Part shown: piece by piece, positions 1 through 5,879 of the stretch
Layout: the number at the start of each line of letters is the position of its first letter
How positions within the stretch are numbered: the stretch's first letter is position 1
From: an uncultured Peptococcaceae bacterium
GTDB taxonomy: Bacteria > Bacillota > Peptococcia > Peptococcales > Peptococcaceae
Direction: 5' to 3'
Assembly: GCA_900556545.1 (NCBI GenBank)
Contig: USPE01000066.1
Location: 1 to 9,153 of the forward strand
DNA: 9,153 nucleotides
Program-made: the position numbers and the translations under genes
The notes under the pieces: generated by a model
The model's input: only the letters and a program-made list of their open reading frames with translations
The model's database searches: none
Told to the model about the DNA's origin: nothing

Positions 1-1052
1 AAGATAAAGTGGTAAAATTTGCGGACAAAAAACGTCATCAGGTATTCCTGGAACCGGAAGGGCTGGAGACAGATGAGATGTACATCGGCGGAATGTCAAG
101 TTCGCTGCCTGAAGATGTACAGTATGCAATGTACCGCAGTGTTCCGGGACTGGAGCATGTGAAGATCGTGCGGAATGCCTATGCCATTGAGTACGACTGC
201 ATTGATCCATTGCAGCTGAAGCCGTCGCTGGAAACAAAAGTGATTGAAAATCTGTTTACTGCCGGCCAGATTAATGGTACATCGGGCTATGAAGAAGCGG
301 CAGCCCAGGGCTTGATGGCTGGTTTGAACGCCTGCCTCAAGCTGGAAGGCAAAGAGCCGTTGATTTTAAAACGCTATGAAGGCTACATCGGCGTACTGAT
401 TGACGATTTGGTTACCAAAGGAACCAACGAGCCATATCGTATGCTCACCTCCCGAGCCGAATATCGTCTATTGTTGCGGCAGGATAATGCTGACCTGCGT
501 TTGACAGAAAAGGGATGGCAGGCAGGATTGGTCAGCGCCGAACAGTATGCAGCATTCTGCGACAGAAAAGCTGCCATTGAAGCGGAGATAGAGCGGTTGA
601 GCCACACCACAGTATCCTGCAACTTGCAGGCTATGCAGGACATTTTGGCCCAGCGGGGCAGCGCGCCATTAAAGCATGGCCTGCCCGCTGCCGAGCTGCT
701 CAAACGGCCTCAGGTTGTTTATGATGATCTGATTGCAGTGGGCATCGGTGATGCTTCGCTGCCGGAACATGTGCGGGAACAGGTGGAAGTGCAGATTAAA
801 TATGAAGGCTATATCAAAATGCAGATGGAGCAGGTAAGCCGCATGGAAAAAATTGAAAACCGCCGTTTGCCGGAACAGCTGGATTACAGCCAGATTACCG
901 GTTTGCGCAACGAAGCCAAGCAAAAGCTGGATAAAATCAAGCCGGTGTCGGTGGGGCAGGCTTCCCGTATTTCCGGTGTATCTCCGGCAGATATATCAGT
1001 CCTGCTGGTATATTTGGAACAGCAGCGCCGTCAGGAAGGAGAAGCTCAATGA
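1..1052 (+). CDS. mnmG: tRNA uridine-5-carboxymethylaminomethyl modification enzyme MnmG (GidA), C-terminal part
   Basis: This is the 3' portion of mnmG; the frame is open to the left edge, first whole codon at 3, so the GTG at 9 is not the real start. MnmG is an FAD/NADH-dependent cytoplasmic enzyme that, with the GTPase MnmE, modifies U34 of certain tRNAs. About 349 codons are present of a family length near 620-630. Visible family signatures are GGMSSSLPEDVQ (near base 90), the FAD-binding LFTAGQINGTSGYEEAAAQG (around 255-310), and TSRAEYRLLLRQDNADLRL (around 447-505). The C-terminal helical domain ends with the typical LRNEAKQKL and RISGVSPADISVLLVYL stretches. The stop overlaps the rsmG start as ATGA, so the two are translationally coupled, the gidA-gidB arrangement common near oriC. 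No sign of damage is seen. Identification is very secure. Confidence 0.97.
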   Translation, partial: DKVVKFADKKRHQVFLEPEGLETDEMYIGGMSSSLPEDVQYAMYRSVPGLEHVKIVRNAYAIEYDCIDPLQLKPSLETKVIENLFTAGQINGTSGYEEAAAQGLMAGLNACLKLEGKEPLILKRYEGYIGVLIDDLVTKGTNEPYRMLTSRAEYRLLLRQDNADLRLTEKGWQAGLVSAEQYAAFCDRKAAIEAEIERLSHTTVSCNLQAMQDILAQRGSAPLKHGLPAAELLKRPQVVYDDLIAVGIGDASLPEHVREQVEVQIKYEGYIKMQMEQVSRMEKIENRRLPEQLDYSQITGLRNEAKQKLDKIKPVSVGQASRISGVSPADISVLLVYLEQQRRQEGEAQ

Positions 1053-1759
1053 AAACCATTTTGACCAATGCGTTTACCAACGAAGGCTTTCGCTTAACTG
1101 AGCAGCAGCTGCAGCAATTTGAAACCTATTACCACACTTTGATTGAGTGGAATCAGAAGATGAACTTGACTGCCATTGAAGAACCTACCGAGGTGGCCTA
1201 CAAGCACTTTGTAGACTCGGCCTGCCTGCTGCGGGTGGTGCCCGATTTGCAGCACAAATCCATGATTGATATTGGCACCGGGGCAGGGTTTCCCGGTGTG
1301 CCGCTAAAAATTATGGAACCGGCATTGAATCTGACCTTGTTTGACTCCTTGAACAAACGGATTACATTTTTGCAGGAATTGTGCAAACAGTTGGGTTTAC
1401 AGGGTGTGCAGGCGGTGCATGGCCGCGCCGAAGAGTTTGGTATTAAGCCGGAATACCGTGCCCAATATGATTTGGCTACAGCCAGAGCAGTAGCCCGCAT
1501 GCCAGTGCTGCTGGAAATCTGTCTGCCTTTTGTGAAAAAAGGCGGCATCTTTATTGCGTTAAAAGGGCCGGAACTGGAAAACGAAATTGCCGAGAGCAGC
1601 AATGCGCTGAAAGAACTGGGCGGCAAGGTAGTAGATGTGCAGCAGTTTACTCTGGCTGACGGTGCATATACTCGCAATTTGGCTGTGATTGAAAAAGTAA
1701 AAGACACGCCCAAAAAATATCCGCGTAAAGCGGGTACACCGCAAAAGAAACCATTATAA
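1049..1759 (+). CDS. rsmG: 16S rRNA (guanine-527-N7) methyltransferase RsmG (GidB)
   Basis: RsmG uses S-adenosylmethionine to methylate N7 of G527 in 16S rRNA; in many bacteria its loss gives low-level streptomycin resistance. The 236-residue product has the usual family length. The SAM-binding loop is DIGTGAGFPGVPL (residues 74-86), preceded by the conserved KHFVDS (52-57) and followed by the LFDSLNKRITFL segment (97-108). ATARAVA (143-149) and LKGPELENE (171-179) are further family blocks. The basic tail KYPRKAGTPQKKPL (223-236) is typical of the family. The start at 1049 overlaps the mnmG stop (ATGA) and is preceded by AGGAAGGAG in the end of mnmG, so this start is well supported. No terminator with a T-tract follows it, so read-through into the downstream genes is possible. 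Confidence 0.97.
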   Translation: MKTILTNAFTNEGFRLTEQQLQQFETYYHTLIEWNQKMNLTAIEEPTEVAYKHFVDSACLLRVVPDLQHKSMIDIGTGAGFPGVPLKIMEPALNLTLFDSLNKRITFLQELCKQLGLQGVQAVHGRAEEFGIKPEYRAQYDLATARAVARMPVLLEICLPFVKKGGIFIALKGPELENEIAESSNALKELGGKVVDVQQFTLADGAYTRNLAVIEKVKDTPKKYPRKAGTPQKKPL

Positions 1760-1869
1760 TGCGAGAACTTTTACAGTAACGTTGTAAGGGAACCTATTAG
1801 ACCAATGTCAAGCGCTTAAGCATTATCTGCCGTTCAGCGACTATTTTTTCATACAGGATGGAGGATATC

Positions 1870-2046
1870 ATGTCGGAATTTCAGTCTGAGCAAGAAATTG
1901 AAGACACATATTAAAAAGAATTGAAAAGAAGTCAGCGTATAATAGTTGTTTTTTTAGTGGTTGTAATTTGTTTGTTGCTTTGTTGCTTAATGATTGCTTA
2001 TGATTTGCATGATCTTTTTTACGGCATAGAAGAGGAGTTACCATGA
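1870..2046 (+). pseudogene. interrupted small single-helix membrane protein
   Basis: A frame of 58 codons starts at ATG 1870 behind a strong ribosome binding site (GGATGGAGG, 1857-1865) and ends at TGA 2044-2046, but carries TAA at codon 15 (1912-1914). Before the TAA it encodes 14 mostly acidic residues (MSEFQSEQEIEDTY). After it comes a basic stretch (KELKRSQR), one clear transmembrane segment (codons 24-44, IIVVFLVVVICLLLCCLMIAY), and an acidic tail ending EEELP. The final TGA overlaps the next gene's ATG as ATGA, the pattern of translational coupling. A good ribosome binding site, a membrane helix and the coupled end all lie in one frame, so I infer a real small gene hit by one nonsense change (for example AAA, GAA or CAA to TAA). 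Read-through, internal initiation (TTG at 1921) or a sequencing error are alternatives. No family is recognised. Confidence 0.5.
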
Positions 2047-3263
2047 ACAAAGAAAATTGTTTGATTTGCGGCGCAGAGCTGGAATACTTTACAACGCCCC
2101 GCCAGATGCCCTGTGCCATCTGCGGTCAATCGTTTGAAACAACAGCTGCCTGTAAAAACGGCCATTATATCTGCGACAGTTGTCACATTGCCCAAGGTAT
2201 TGGGCAGATTGCTGTTTTTTGCCGCCAAAGCAGCAGCAAAAATCCGCTGGTCATCATGCAGCAGTTGATGGCGCAGCCGGTTATTTTTATGCATGGGCCT
2301 GAGCATCACGTATTGGTGGGCGCGGCGTTGTTGACTGCGTATAAAAACAGCGGCGGCGCCATTGAACTGGATAGTGCGCTGGATGAAATGATACGGCGGG
2401 GGCAGCAGGTGCCCGGCGGCGCATGTGGATTTTGGGGCTGCTGCGGCGCTGCGGTCAGCGCCGGTATTTTTATCAGTATTATCACCCAGGCAACACCGCT
2501 CAAGGAGCAGGAATGGGGATTGGCTAACCTGATGACAGCCCGGGCTTTGCAGGCTATCGGTGCATTGGGCGGGCCTCGCTGCTGCAAGCGTAATTCCTTT
2601 ACTGCTGTAAAAGAAGCGGTGCAGTTTGTTCGCCAGCAGTTTCAGATTGAACTGGAGTTGCCGGAAAAAATCGTCTGCGGATTTTCTCCGTTGAACAGAC
2701 AATGTAAAAAAGAAGCCTGTCCCTATTATGCCGGACAAAAGAAATCTATGCCGCTGCAGTTTGAGCAGGTTACAGCAGAGAATGAGCAGCAGATTGCAGC
2801 GCTTTCTGCATTGGCTACTGCCATTGTGCGGGAGCATTTTGATCCCATTATCGGCAAAGCGCAGAACGATTACATGCTGCAAAAATTTCAGACTGCGGAG
2901 GCCATTAGTGAGCAATTGGCGCAGGGATATCAATATTATGTCGTACATGATACACAGCGCCATGCCGTTGGCTTTTTGGCCTTTTATCCACGGCAGCAGG
3001 ATTTATATCTGAGCAAATTTTATTTGCAGAAAGATGAGCGGGGACAGGGCTACGCCCGAGCAATGCTGCAATTTGTGATAGAGCAAGCCGCTCTGGCTGG
3101 TAAAGATAAGATTGTGCTCAACGTGAATCGGGATAATCCGGTGGTGCAGGTGTATGAGCATATGGGCTTTGTGAAAACAGGCGAGGAAAAAAATGATATC
3201 GGCAACGGCTTTTTTATGGATGATTTTGTGTTTACCTACACCATTGATACTAACGGGCAATAA
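2043..3263 (+). CDS. DUF5714-type cysteine-rich protein fused to a GNAT acetyltransferase
   Basis: The 406-residue protein has two parts. Residues 1-230 are cysteine-rich and resemble the DUF5714 family of unknown function. Two CxxC pairs (6-9, 24-27) and C37, H41, C44, C47, H48 look like a metal-binding head. HGPEHH (84-89), GGACGFWGCCGA (125-136), GPRCCKR (177-183) and CKKEACPYY (221-229) follow. Residues ~235-400 form a GNAT fold: the acetyl-CoA loop RGQGYA (333-338), a central strand IVLNVNRDN (357-365) and VYEHMGFVKTGE (370-381). GNATs move an acetyl group from acetyl-CoA to an amine. The substrate is unknown, and I infer that the cysteine module binds metal or an Fe-S centre. The start at 2043 has GAGGAG upstream and overlaps the interrupted small frame. 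It lies between rsmG and noc. The DUF5714 label comes from memory of the motif pattern; the GNAT part is secure. Confidence 0.85.
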   Translation: MNKENCLICGAELEYFTTPRQMPCAICGQSFETTAACKNGHYICDSCHIAQGIGQIAVFCRQSSSKNPLVIMQQLMAQPVIFMHGPEHHVLVGAALLTAYKNSGGAIELDSALDEMIRRGQQVPGGACGFWGCCGAAVSAGIFISIITQATPLKEQEWGLANLMTARALQAIGALGGPRCCKRNSFTAVKEAVQFVRQQFQIELELPEKIVCGFSPLNRQCKKEACPYYAGQKKSMPLQFEQVTAENEQQIAALSALATAIVREHFDPIIGKAQNDYMLQKFQTAEAISEQLAQGYQYYVVHDTQRHAVGFLAFYPRQQDLYLSKFYLQKDERGQGYARAMLQFVIEQAALAGKDKIVLNVNRDNPVVQVYEHMGFVKTGEEKNDIGNGFFMDDFVFTYTIDTNGQ

Positions 3264-3428
3264 ATCGCCCGCTGTTTGAAGTAGCAGCTTTCGACAAAGA
3301 GAAGAATCAAAATGTAAAAAGAAGGAAATCAACAAAATAAAGAGAATTCTTTTTGAGAAGCAGTTTTACAGAGATTTTTTTAGTCTGTTTAAGGCTGTTT
3401 GCATCTTTAAAAATAAAATTTCGGTTCT

Positions 3429-3472
3429 TTGCAATATCAGTTGCAACATTATAAAAAGAAAAGGGTAATGCC
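3429..3472 (+). promoter_or_regulatory. possible noc promoter/leader with paired TTGCAA palindromes
   Basis: TTGCAA occurs twice, at 3429-3434 and 3441-3446, twelve bases apart centre to centre, followed by TATAAA at 3450-3455. The first copy could serve as a -35 element but with a short 15-base spacer, so the match is poor. A modest ribosome binding site (AAAGGG, 3459-3464) precedes ATG 3473. The paired palindromes could be an operator. The rest of the 3264-3428 gap is A/T-rich with no gene and no convincing terminator. Confidence 0.25.
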
Positions 3473-4393
3473 ATGTTGAAAACCAGATTTAATCATTTAC
3501 GGCAGTTATTTCAGGAGGAGAGCGATATGGACACAATGGAGACAGTGACAGAACAAAATCAAGGTGAAACAATCTTAGAATTAAAAATCTCAGAAATTCA
3601 GCCCAATCCGTTTCAGCCCCGCACCCATTTTGATCCTGCCCAGCTGGAAGAACTGGCCAGCTCCATTCGGGAATATGGCGTGCTGCAGCCGGTAATTGTG
3701 CGTCTGGTGGAGGACAAGTATCAGCTGGTAAGCGGTGAGCGTCGGTTCCGCGCCAGCACACTGGCAGGCAAAGAAACCATACCTGCGTTGGTGCGTCAGC
3801 TGAACGACAGAGAAGTAGCAGAGATGGCTCTGATTGAAAATTTGCAGCGGGAGGATTTGAATTACTTTGAAGAAGCCGAGGGCTATGCCCGACTAATTCA
3901 GGAATTTCAGATTACTCAGGAAGAAGTCGCCCGCAAAATGGGAAAAAGTCAGCCCACAGTGGCCAACAAACTGCGGCTGTTAAATATCCCGGAACGGGTG
4001 CGGCGGGAAATATCGGTAGATGTTATTACAGAGCGGCATGTGCGCTCTCTGCTAAAGCTGAAAGAAGAAGAACTGCAGCTGGAAGCCCTGAACCGCATTT
4101 ACAAAAATAATCTGAACGTGCGGCAGACCGATGATCTGGTGGAAAACATGCTCATTCGGGAAGAAAAAAGTATTCGCGAGCAGAAAAAGAAAAAGATGAT
4201 GAAAGCCATCAAAGATATGAAAATCTTTGTGAACACCATTAAAGGCACTGTCAAAACCATTCAGGATGCCGGATTACCCGCCGAAGTCAGCGAACGGGAA
4301 GATGACGATTATCTGGAAGTGGTGATTCGTCTGCCCAAAAAGGATTTGCAGCAAAATCAGGATATAAAAGCAGAAGAAAATGCAGTAGGATAA
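3473..4393 (+). CDS. noc: nucleoid occlusion protein Noc (ParB/Noc family)
   Basis: Noc is a ParB-family DNA-binding CTPase that, in Bacillus, binds chromosomal NBS sites, spreads, and tethers DNA to the membrane to block division over the nucleoid. The 306-residue protein shows the N-terminal ParB domain with QPNPFQPR (43-50), the CTP-binding GERRFR (89-94) and ENLQRED (122-128). A helix-turn-helix follows (TQEEVARKMGKSQPTVANKL, 148-167). The C-terminal end IFVNTIKGTVKTIQDAG...DDYLEVVIRLPKK resembles the Noc dimer domain. Residues Q160, K166, N171 and R188 align with the Noc specificity set (Q, K, K, R) rather than the ParB set (R, T, A, G). Residues 1-16 can form an amphipathic helix like Noc's membrane anchor, which supports start 3473. 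A second in-frame ATG (3527) has a much stronger ribosome binding site. Position near rsmG also fits Noc. Confidence 0.9.
   Translation: MLKTRFNHLRQLFQEESDMDTMETVTEQNQGETILELKISEIQPNPFQPRTHFDPAQLEELASSIREYGVLQPVIVRLVEDKYQLVSGERRFRASTLAGKETIPALVRQLNDREVAEMALIENLQREDLNYFEEAEGYARLIQEFQITQEEVARKMGKSQPTVANKLRLLNIPERVRREISVDVITERHVRSLLKLKEEELQLEALNRIYKNNLNVRQTDDLVENMLIREEKSIREQKKKKMMKAIKDMKIFVNTIKGTVKTIQDAGLPAEVSEREDDDYLEVVIRLPKKDLQQNQDIKAEENAVG
3513..3529 (+). promoter_or_regulatory. strong internal ribosome binding site and second start of noc
   Basis: AGGAGGAG at 3513-3520 sits six bases before an in-frame ATG at 3527-3529 (codon 19 of the long form). This is clearly better than the site before the first ATG (AAAGGG, 3459-3464). 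Initiation here would give a 288-residue protein that lacks the amphipathic N-terminal helix but keeps the whole CTP-binding, DNA-binding and dimer domains. It may be the only start, or a second one. Confidence 0.6.
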
Positions 4394-4404
4394 GGTGATG
4401 CGTT

Positions 4405-4755
4405 ATGGCAAAGTTAGAGTGTAAATTGCAAGGGGATTTTGACCAAATTCTACAAGATTTAGATGATGTGATTTTGAAGAGTGTTTCAGCAACATTAGAA
4501 GAACACAGTGACTTTGAGATTGGCACTTGCCGCTGTGCTGTTCGTGTATATGAACGATACAGCTTTGCTGGTGGCAATCGGCTCAGCTTAACGATTACTC
4601 TGCTGCAGGAGGCGGAAACCTTACTGCTTTCTGCCATTACGTCTGGAGGCAGTTCCGCTGTATTTTTTAAGTTGAACACAATGGGTGAAGATGCCTTTCT
4701 TGAAAAAATTAGAAGTGTTGTTGACAAGTATAGCCTTGTTAAAAGTACATGGTAA
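4405..4755 (+). CDS. DUF6054-family small protein
   Basis: This 116-residue cytoplasmic protein has no signal peptide or membrane segment. It matches, from memory, the DUF6054 family of Firmicutes, whose function is unknown. Recognisable blocks are LQGDFDQILQDLDDVI (8-23), a CRCAVRVYERYS...GGNR stretch (42-59), a beta segment LSLTITLL (60-67), and SAITSGGSSAVFFKLNTMGE (76-95). The alternation of helix, strands and a G/S-rich loop suggests one small alpha/beta domain. It starts 11 bases after the noc stop behind AAGGTGATG, so it is probably co-transcribed with noc. The stop codon lies inside the left arm of the terminator hairpin, so this is the last gene of the transcript. No catalytic motif is visible. 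The family call is moderately sure; that the gene is real is sure. Confidence 0.82.
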   Translation: MAKLECKLQGDFDQILQDLDDVILKSVSATLEEHSDFEIGTCRCAVRVYERYSFAGGNRLSLTITLLQEAETLLLSAITSGGSSAVFFKLNTMGEDAFLEKIRSVVDKYSLVKSTW

Positions 4756-4795
4756 AACAAAAGAGAAGTCCAATGAGGACTTCTCTTTTGTTTTA
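4753..4795. terminator. bidirectional rho-independent terminator
   Basis: A perfect 19-base inverted repeat (4753-4771 and 4777-4795) encloses the loop AATGA. The outer parts of both arms are A-rich on one side and T-rich on the other, so a U-tract is produced on either strand. It lies between the convergent ends of the DUF6054 gene and the CGGC gene and should stop transcription from both. The stop codon of the former is inside the left arm. Confidence 0.93.
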
Positions 4796-4803
4796 CCTAT
4801 AAT

Positions 4804-5136
4804 TTAGTGGGTAAAATCCAGGATGCGCACAGCATCGCCCACTTCTTTTTTCACCAGTTCCTTCATTTTAGCGGCAAAAGGACATGGATAACCAATGGGA
4901 TTGCCCTTGGTGATGCAGGAGGCAAATGCGATGGTATCTGCGCCCCGTTTTACCAGATCCCGTGCCCGCAGCACCGATTTTTTGGCCGGACAGCCGCCGC
5001 AGTTGATAAAGCCGATAATCTCAATGGGCTCGTCCACACCTTCAAACGCCCCTTTTTTCTCAGCCACCATTTTAAAATCATTGGTGCCGGGGCAAAAATC
5101 TTCCGTTTGCATACAACGAATAATGCCTACTTTCAT
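4804..5136 (-). CDS. CGGC domain-containing cysteine-rich protein
   Basis: The 110-residue product has the signature NCGGCP (residues 45-50) that names the CGGC family (Pfam, thought to bind metal; function not established). Other conserved cysteines are C8 in GIIRCMQTEDFCPG, C15, C74 in FASCITKG and C85 in IGYPCPF. An alpha/beta layout with GADTIAFASC (65-74) resembles small metal-binding or electron-transfer modules. The start has a strong ribosome binding site (AAAGGAGG on the minus strand, 5149-5156). It is a monocistronic gene, divergent from the GNAT gene and closed by the shared hairpin terminator. No partner enzyme lies beside it, so its role here cannot be inferred. Confidence 0.9.
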   Translation of the reverse strand: MKVGIIRCMQTEDFCPGTNDFKMVAEKKGAFEGVDEPIEIIGFINCGGCPAKKSVLRARDLVKRGADTIAFASCITKGNPIGYPCPFAAKMKELVKKEVGDAVRILDFTH

Positions 5137-5168
5137 GTAAAACCAACCTCCTTTTTGTTTGTACCTCT

Positions 5169-5197
5169 ATTTTATAAAAAATATACCGCAAGTACAA
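5169..5197 (-). promoter_or_regulatory. possible promoter of the CGGC gene
   Basis: Reading leftward, TTGTAC (5197-5192) is followed after 17 bases by TAAAAT (5174-5169). The -10 matches 5 of 6 consensus bases, the -35 only 3 of 6. Its position, ~35 bases before the start codon, is suitable. This is a weak call. Confidence 0.35.
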
Positions 5198-5280
5198 CAG
5201 AAAAATTTTAAACAATCTCTGTATCAGTCCGGTTTGCACGCTGCTCATAAAGGGATTGGGTGTGATAAAAAATGGTGTCA

Positions 5281-5309
5281 TTGACTTTCTTTTTTGCACT
5301 TGGTAGAAT
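5281..5309 (+). promoter_or_regulatory. sigma-A-type promoter of the GNAT gene
   Basis: TTGACT (5281-5286) and TAGAAT (5304-5309) are 17 bases apart, each one base from consensus. Transcription would start near 5316, giving a leader of only ~20 bases that holds the ribosome binding site AGGGGGG (5321-5327) before ATG 5335. It is divergent from the CGGC gene. Confidence 0.8.
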
Positions 5310-5334
5310 GTAAACAAGACAGGGGGGAATAACG

Positions 5335-5838
5335 ATGGCAAACGGACAACATAATATCCAAATCCGCAATGCTTCGCTGCAGGATGTGGATCTGCTGACC
5401 GATATAGAAGCAGCTTGTTTTCCGACGGCGGAGGCAGCCACCAGAGAGGCCTTTGCCCAACGGCTGCGGTATTATGCCCATCATTTTTGGATCATCGAAG
5501 TGAATGGAACTGCAGCAGGTTTTATAGATGGCTTTGTTACCAATCAGAAAACCATTACCGACAATATGTTTGGAGACGCTTCTTTGCACAATCCGCAAGG
5601 CAATTATCAGGCTGTGTTCGGCTTAAACGTGCTGCCCGCCTATCGGCGCAATGGGTATGCCGCCATGCTGATGCAGGCACTGATTGATGCTGCTGAGGCA
5701 GCAGGCCGCAAAGGCTGCATTTTAACCTGCAAAGAGCAGCTGATTCCCTATTATCAAAAATTTGGCTATGTATGCCTGGGTGTTTCTGCATCGGTTCATG
5801 GCGGTGCTGTGTGGTATGATATGCTGCTGGAATTTTGA
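5335..5838 (+). CDS. GNAT family N-acetyltransferase
   Basis: This 167-residue single-domain GNAT would acetylate an amine with acetyl-CoA. Landmarks are the N-terminal IRNASLQDVDLLTDIEAACF (10-29), an FPTAEAAT stretch (29-36), a core strand ending GLNVLPAYRRNGYA (96-109) with the acetyl-CoA pyrophosphate loop RRNGYA, and the closing YYQKFGYVCLG (139-149). The PTAEAAT region resembles the arylalkylamine-N-acetyltransferase-like branch seen in many Firmicutes, but the substrate cannot be told from sequence. It has its own promoter and a strong ribosome binding site, and the next gene begins 41 bases after its stop on the same strand, probably on the same transcript. The product looks complete, with no signal peptide. 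Confidence 0.93.
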   Translation: MANGQHNIQIRNASLQDVDLLTDIEAACFPTAEAATREAFAQRLRYYAHHFWIIEVNGTAAGFIDGFVTNQKTITDNMFGDASLHNPQGNYQAVFGLNVLPAYRRNGYAAMLMQALIDAAEAAGRKGCILTCKEQLIPYYQKFGYVCLGVSASVHGGAVWYDMLLEF

Positions 5839-5879
5839 CCGTTGCGGTAATGAATAAACAGAAAGAACGGTGAGCCATT

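Noticed and set aside
1770..1795. Hairpin TTACA...TGTAA after rsmG as a terminator
   Set aside because: It is five weak pairs with a mid-sized loop and no T-run, so transcription from mnmG-rsmG may continue.
2189..2220. Terminator-like hairpin TGCCCAA-GGTA-TTGGGCA followed by a T-run inside the DUF5714-GNAT gene
   Set aside because: The T-run begins eight bases after the stem, too far for an intrinsic terminator, and the hairpin is within a well-supported coding frame.
2534..2545. GCCCGGGC palindrome considered as a Noc binding site
   Set aside because: Only the CCCGGG core agrees with the known Noc site; the flanking ATTT/AAAT is absent and the palindrome is inside a coding region.
2019..2963. 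Long minus-strand open frame opposite the DUF5714-GNAT gene
   Set aside because: It is a shadow of the plus-strand gene, which has clear motifs in both of its domains; the antisense product has no recognisable feature.
3255..3272. CGGGC/GCCCG hairpin spanning the DUF5714-GNAT stop codon as a terminator
   Set aside because: The stem is five pairs with an eight-base loop and no T-tract follows.
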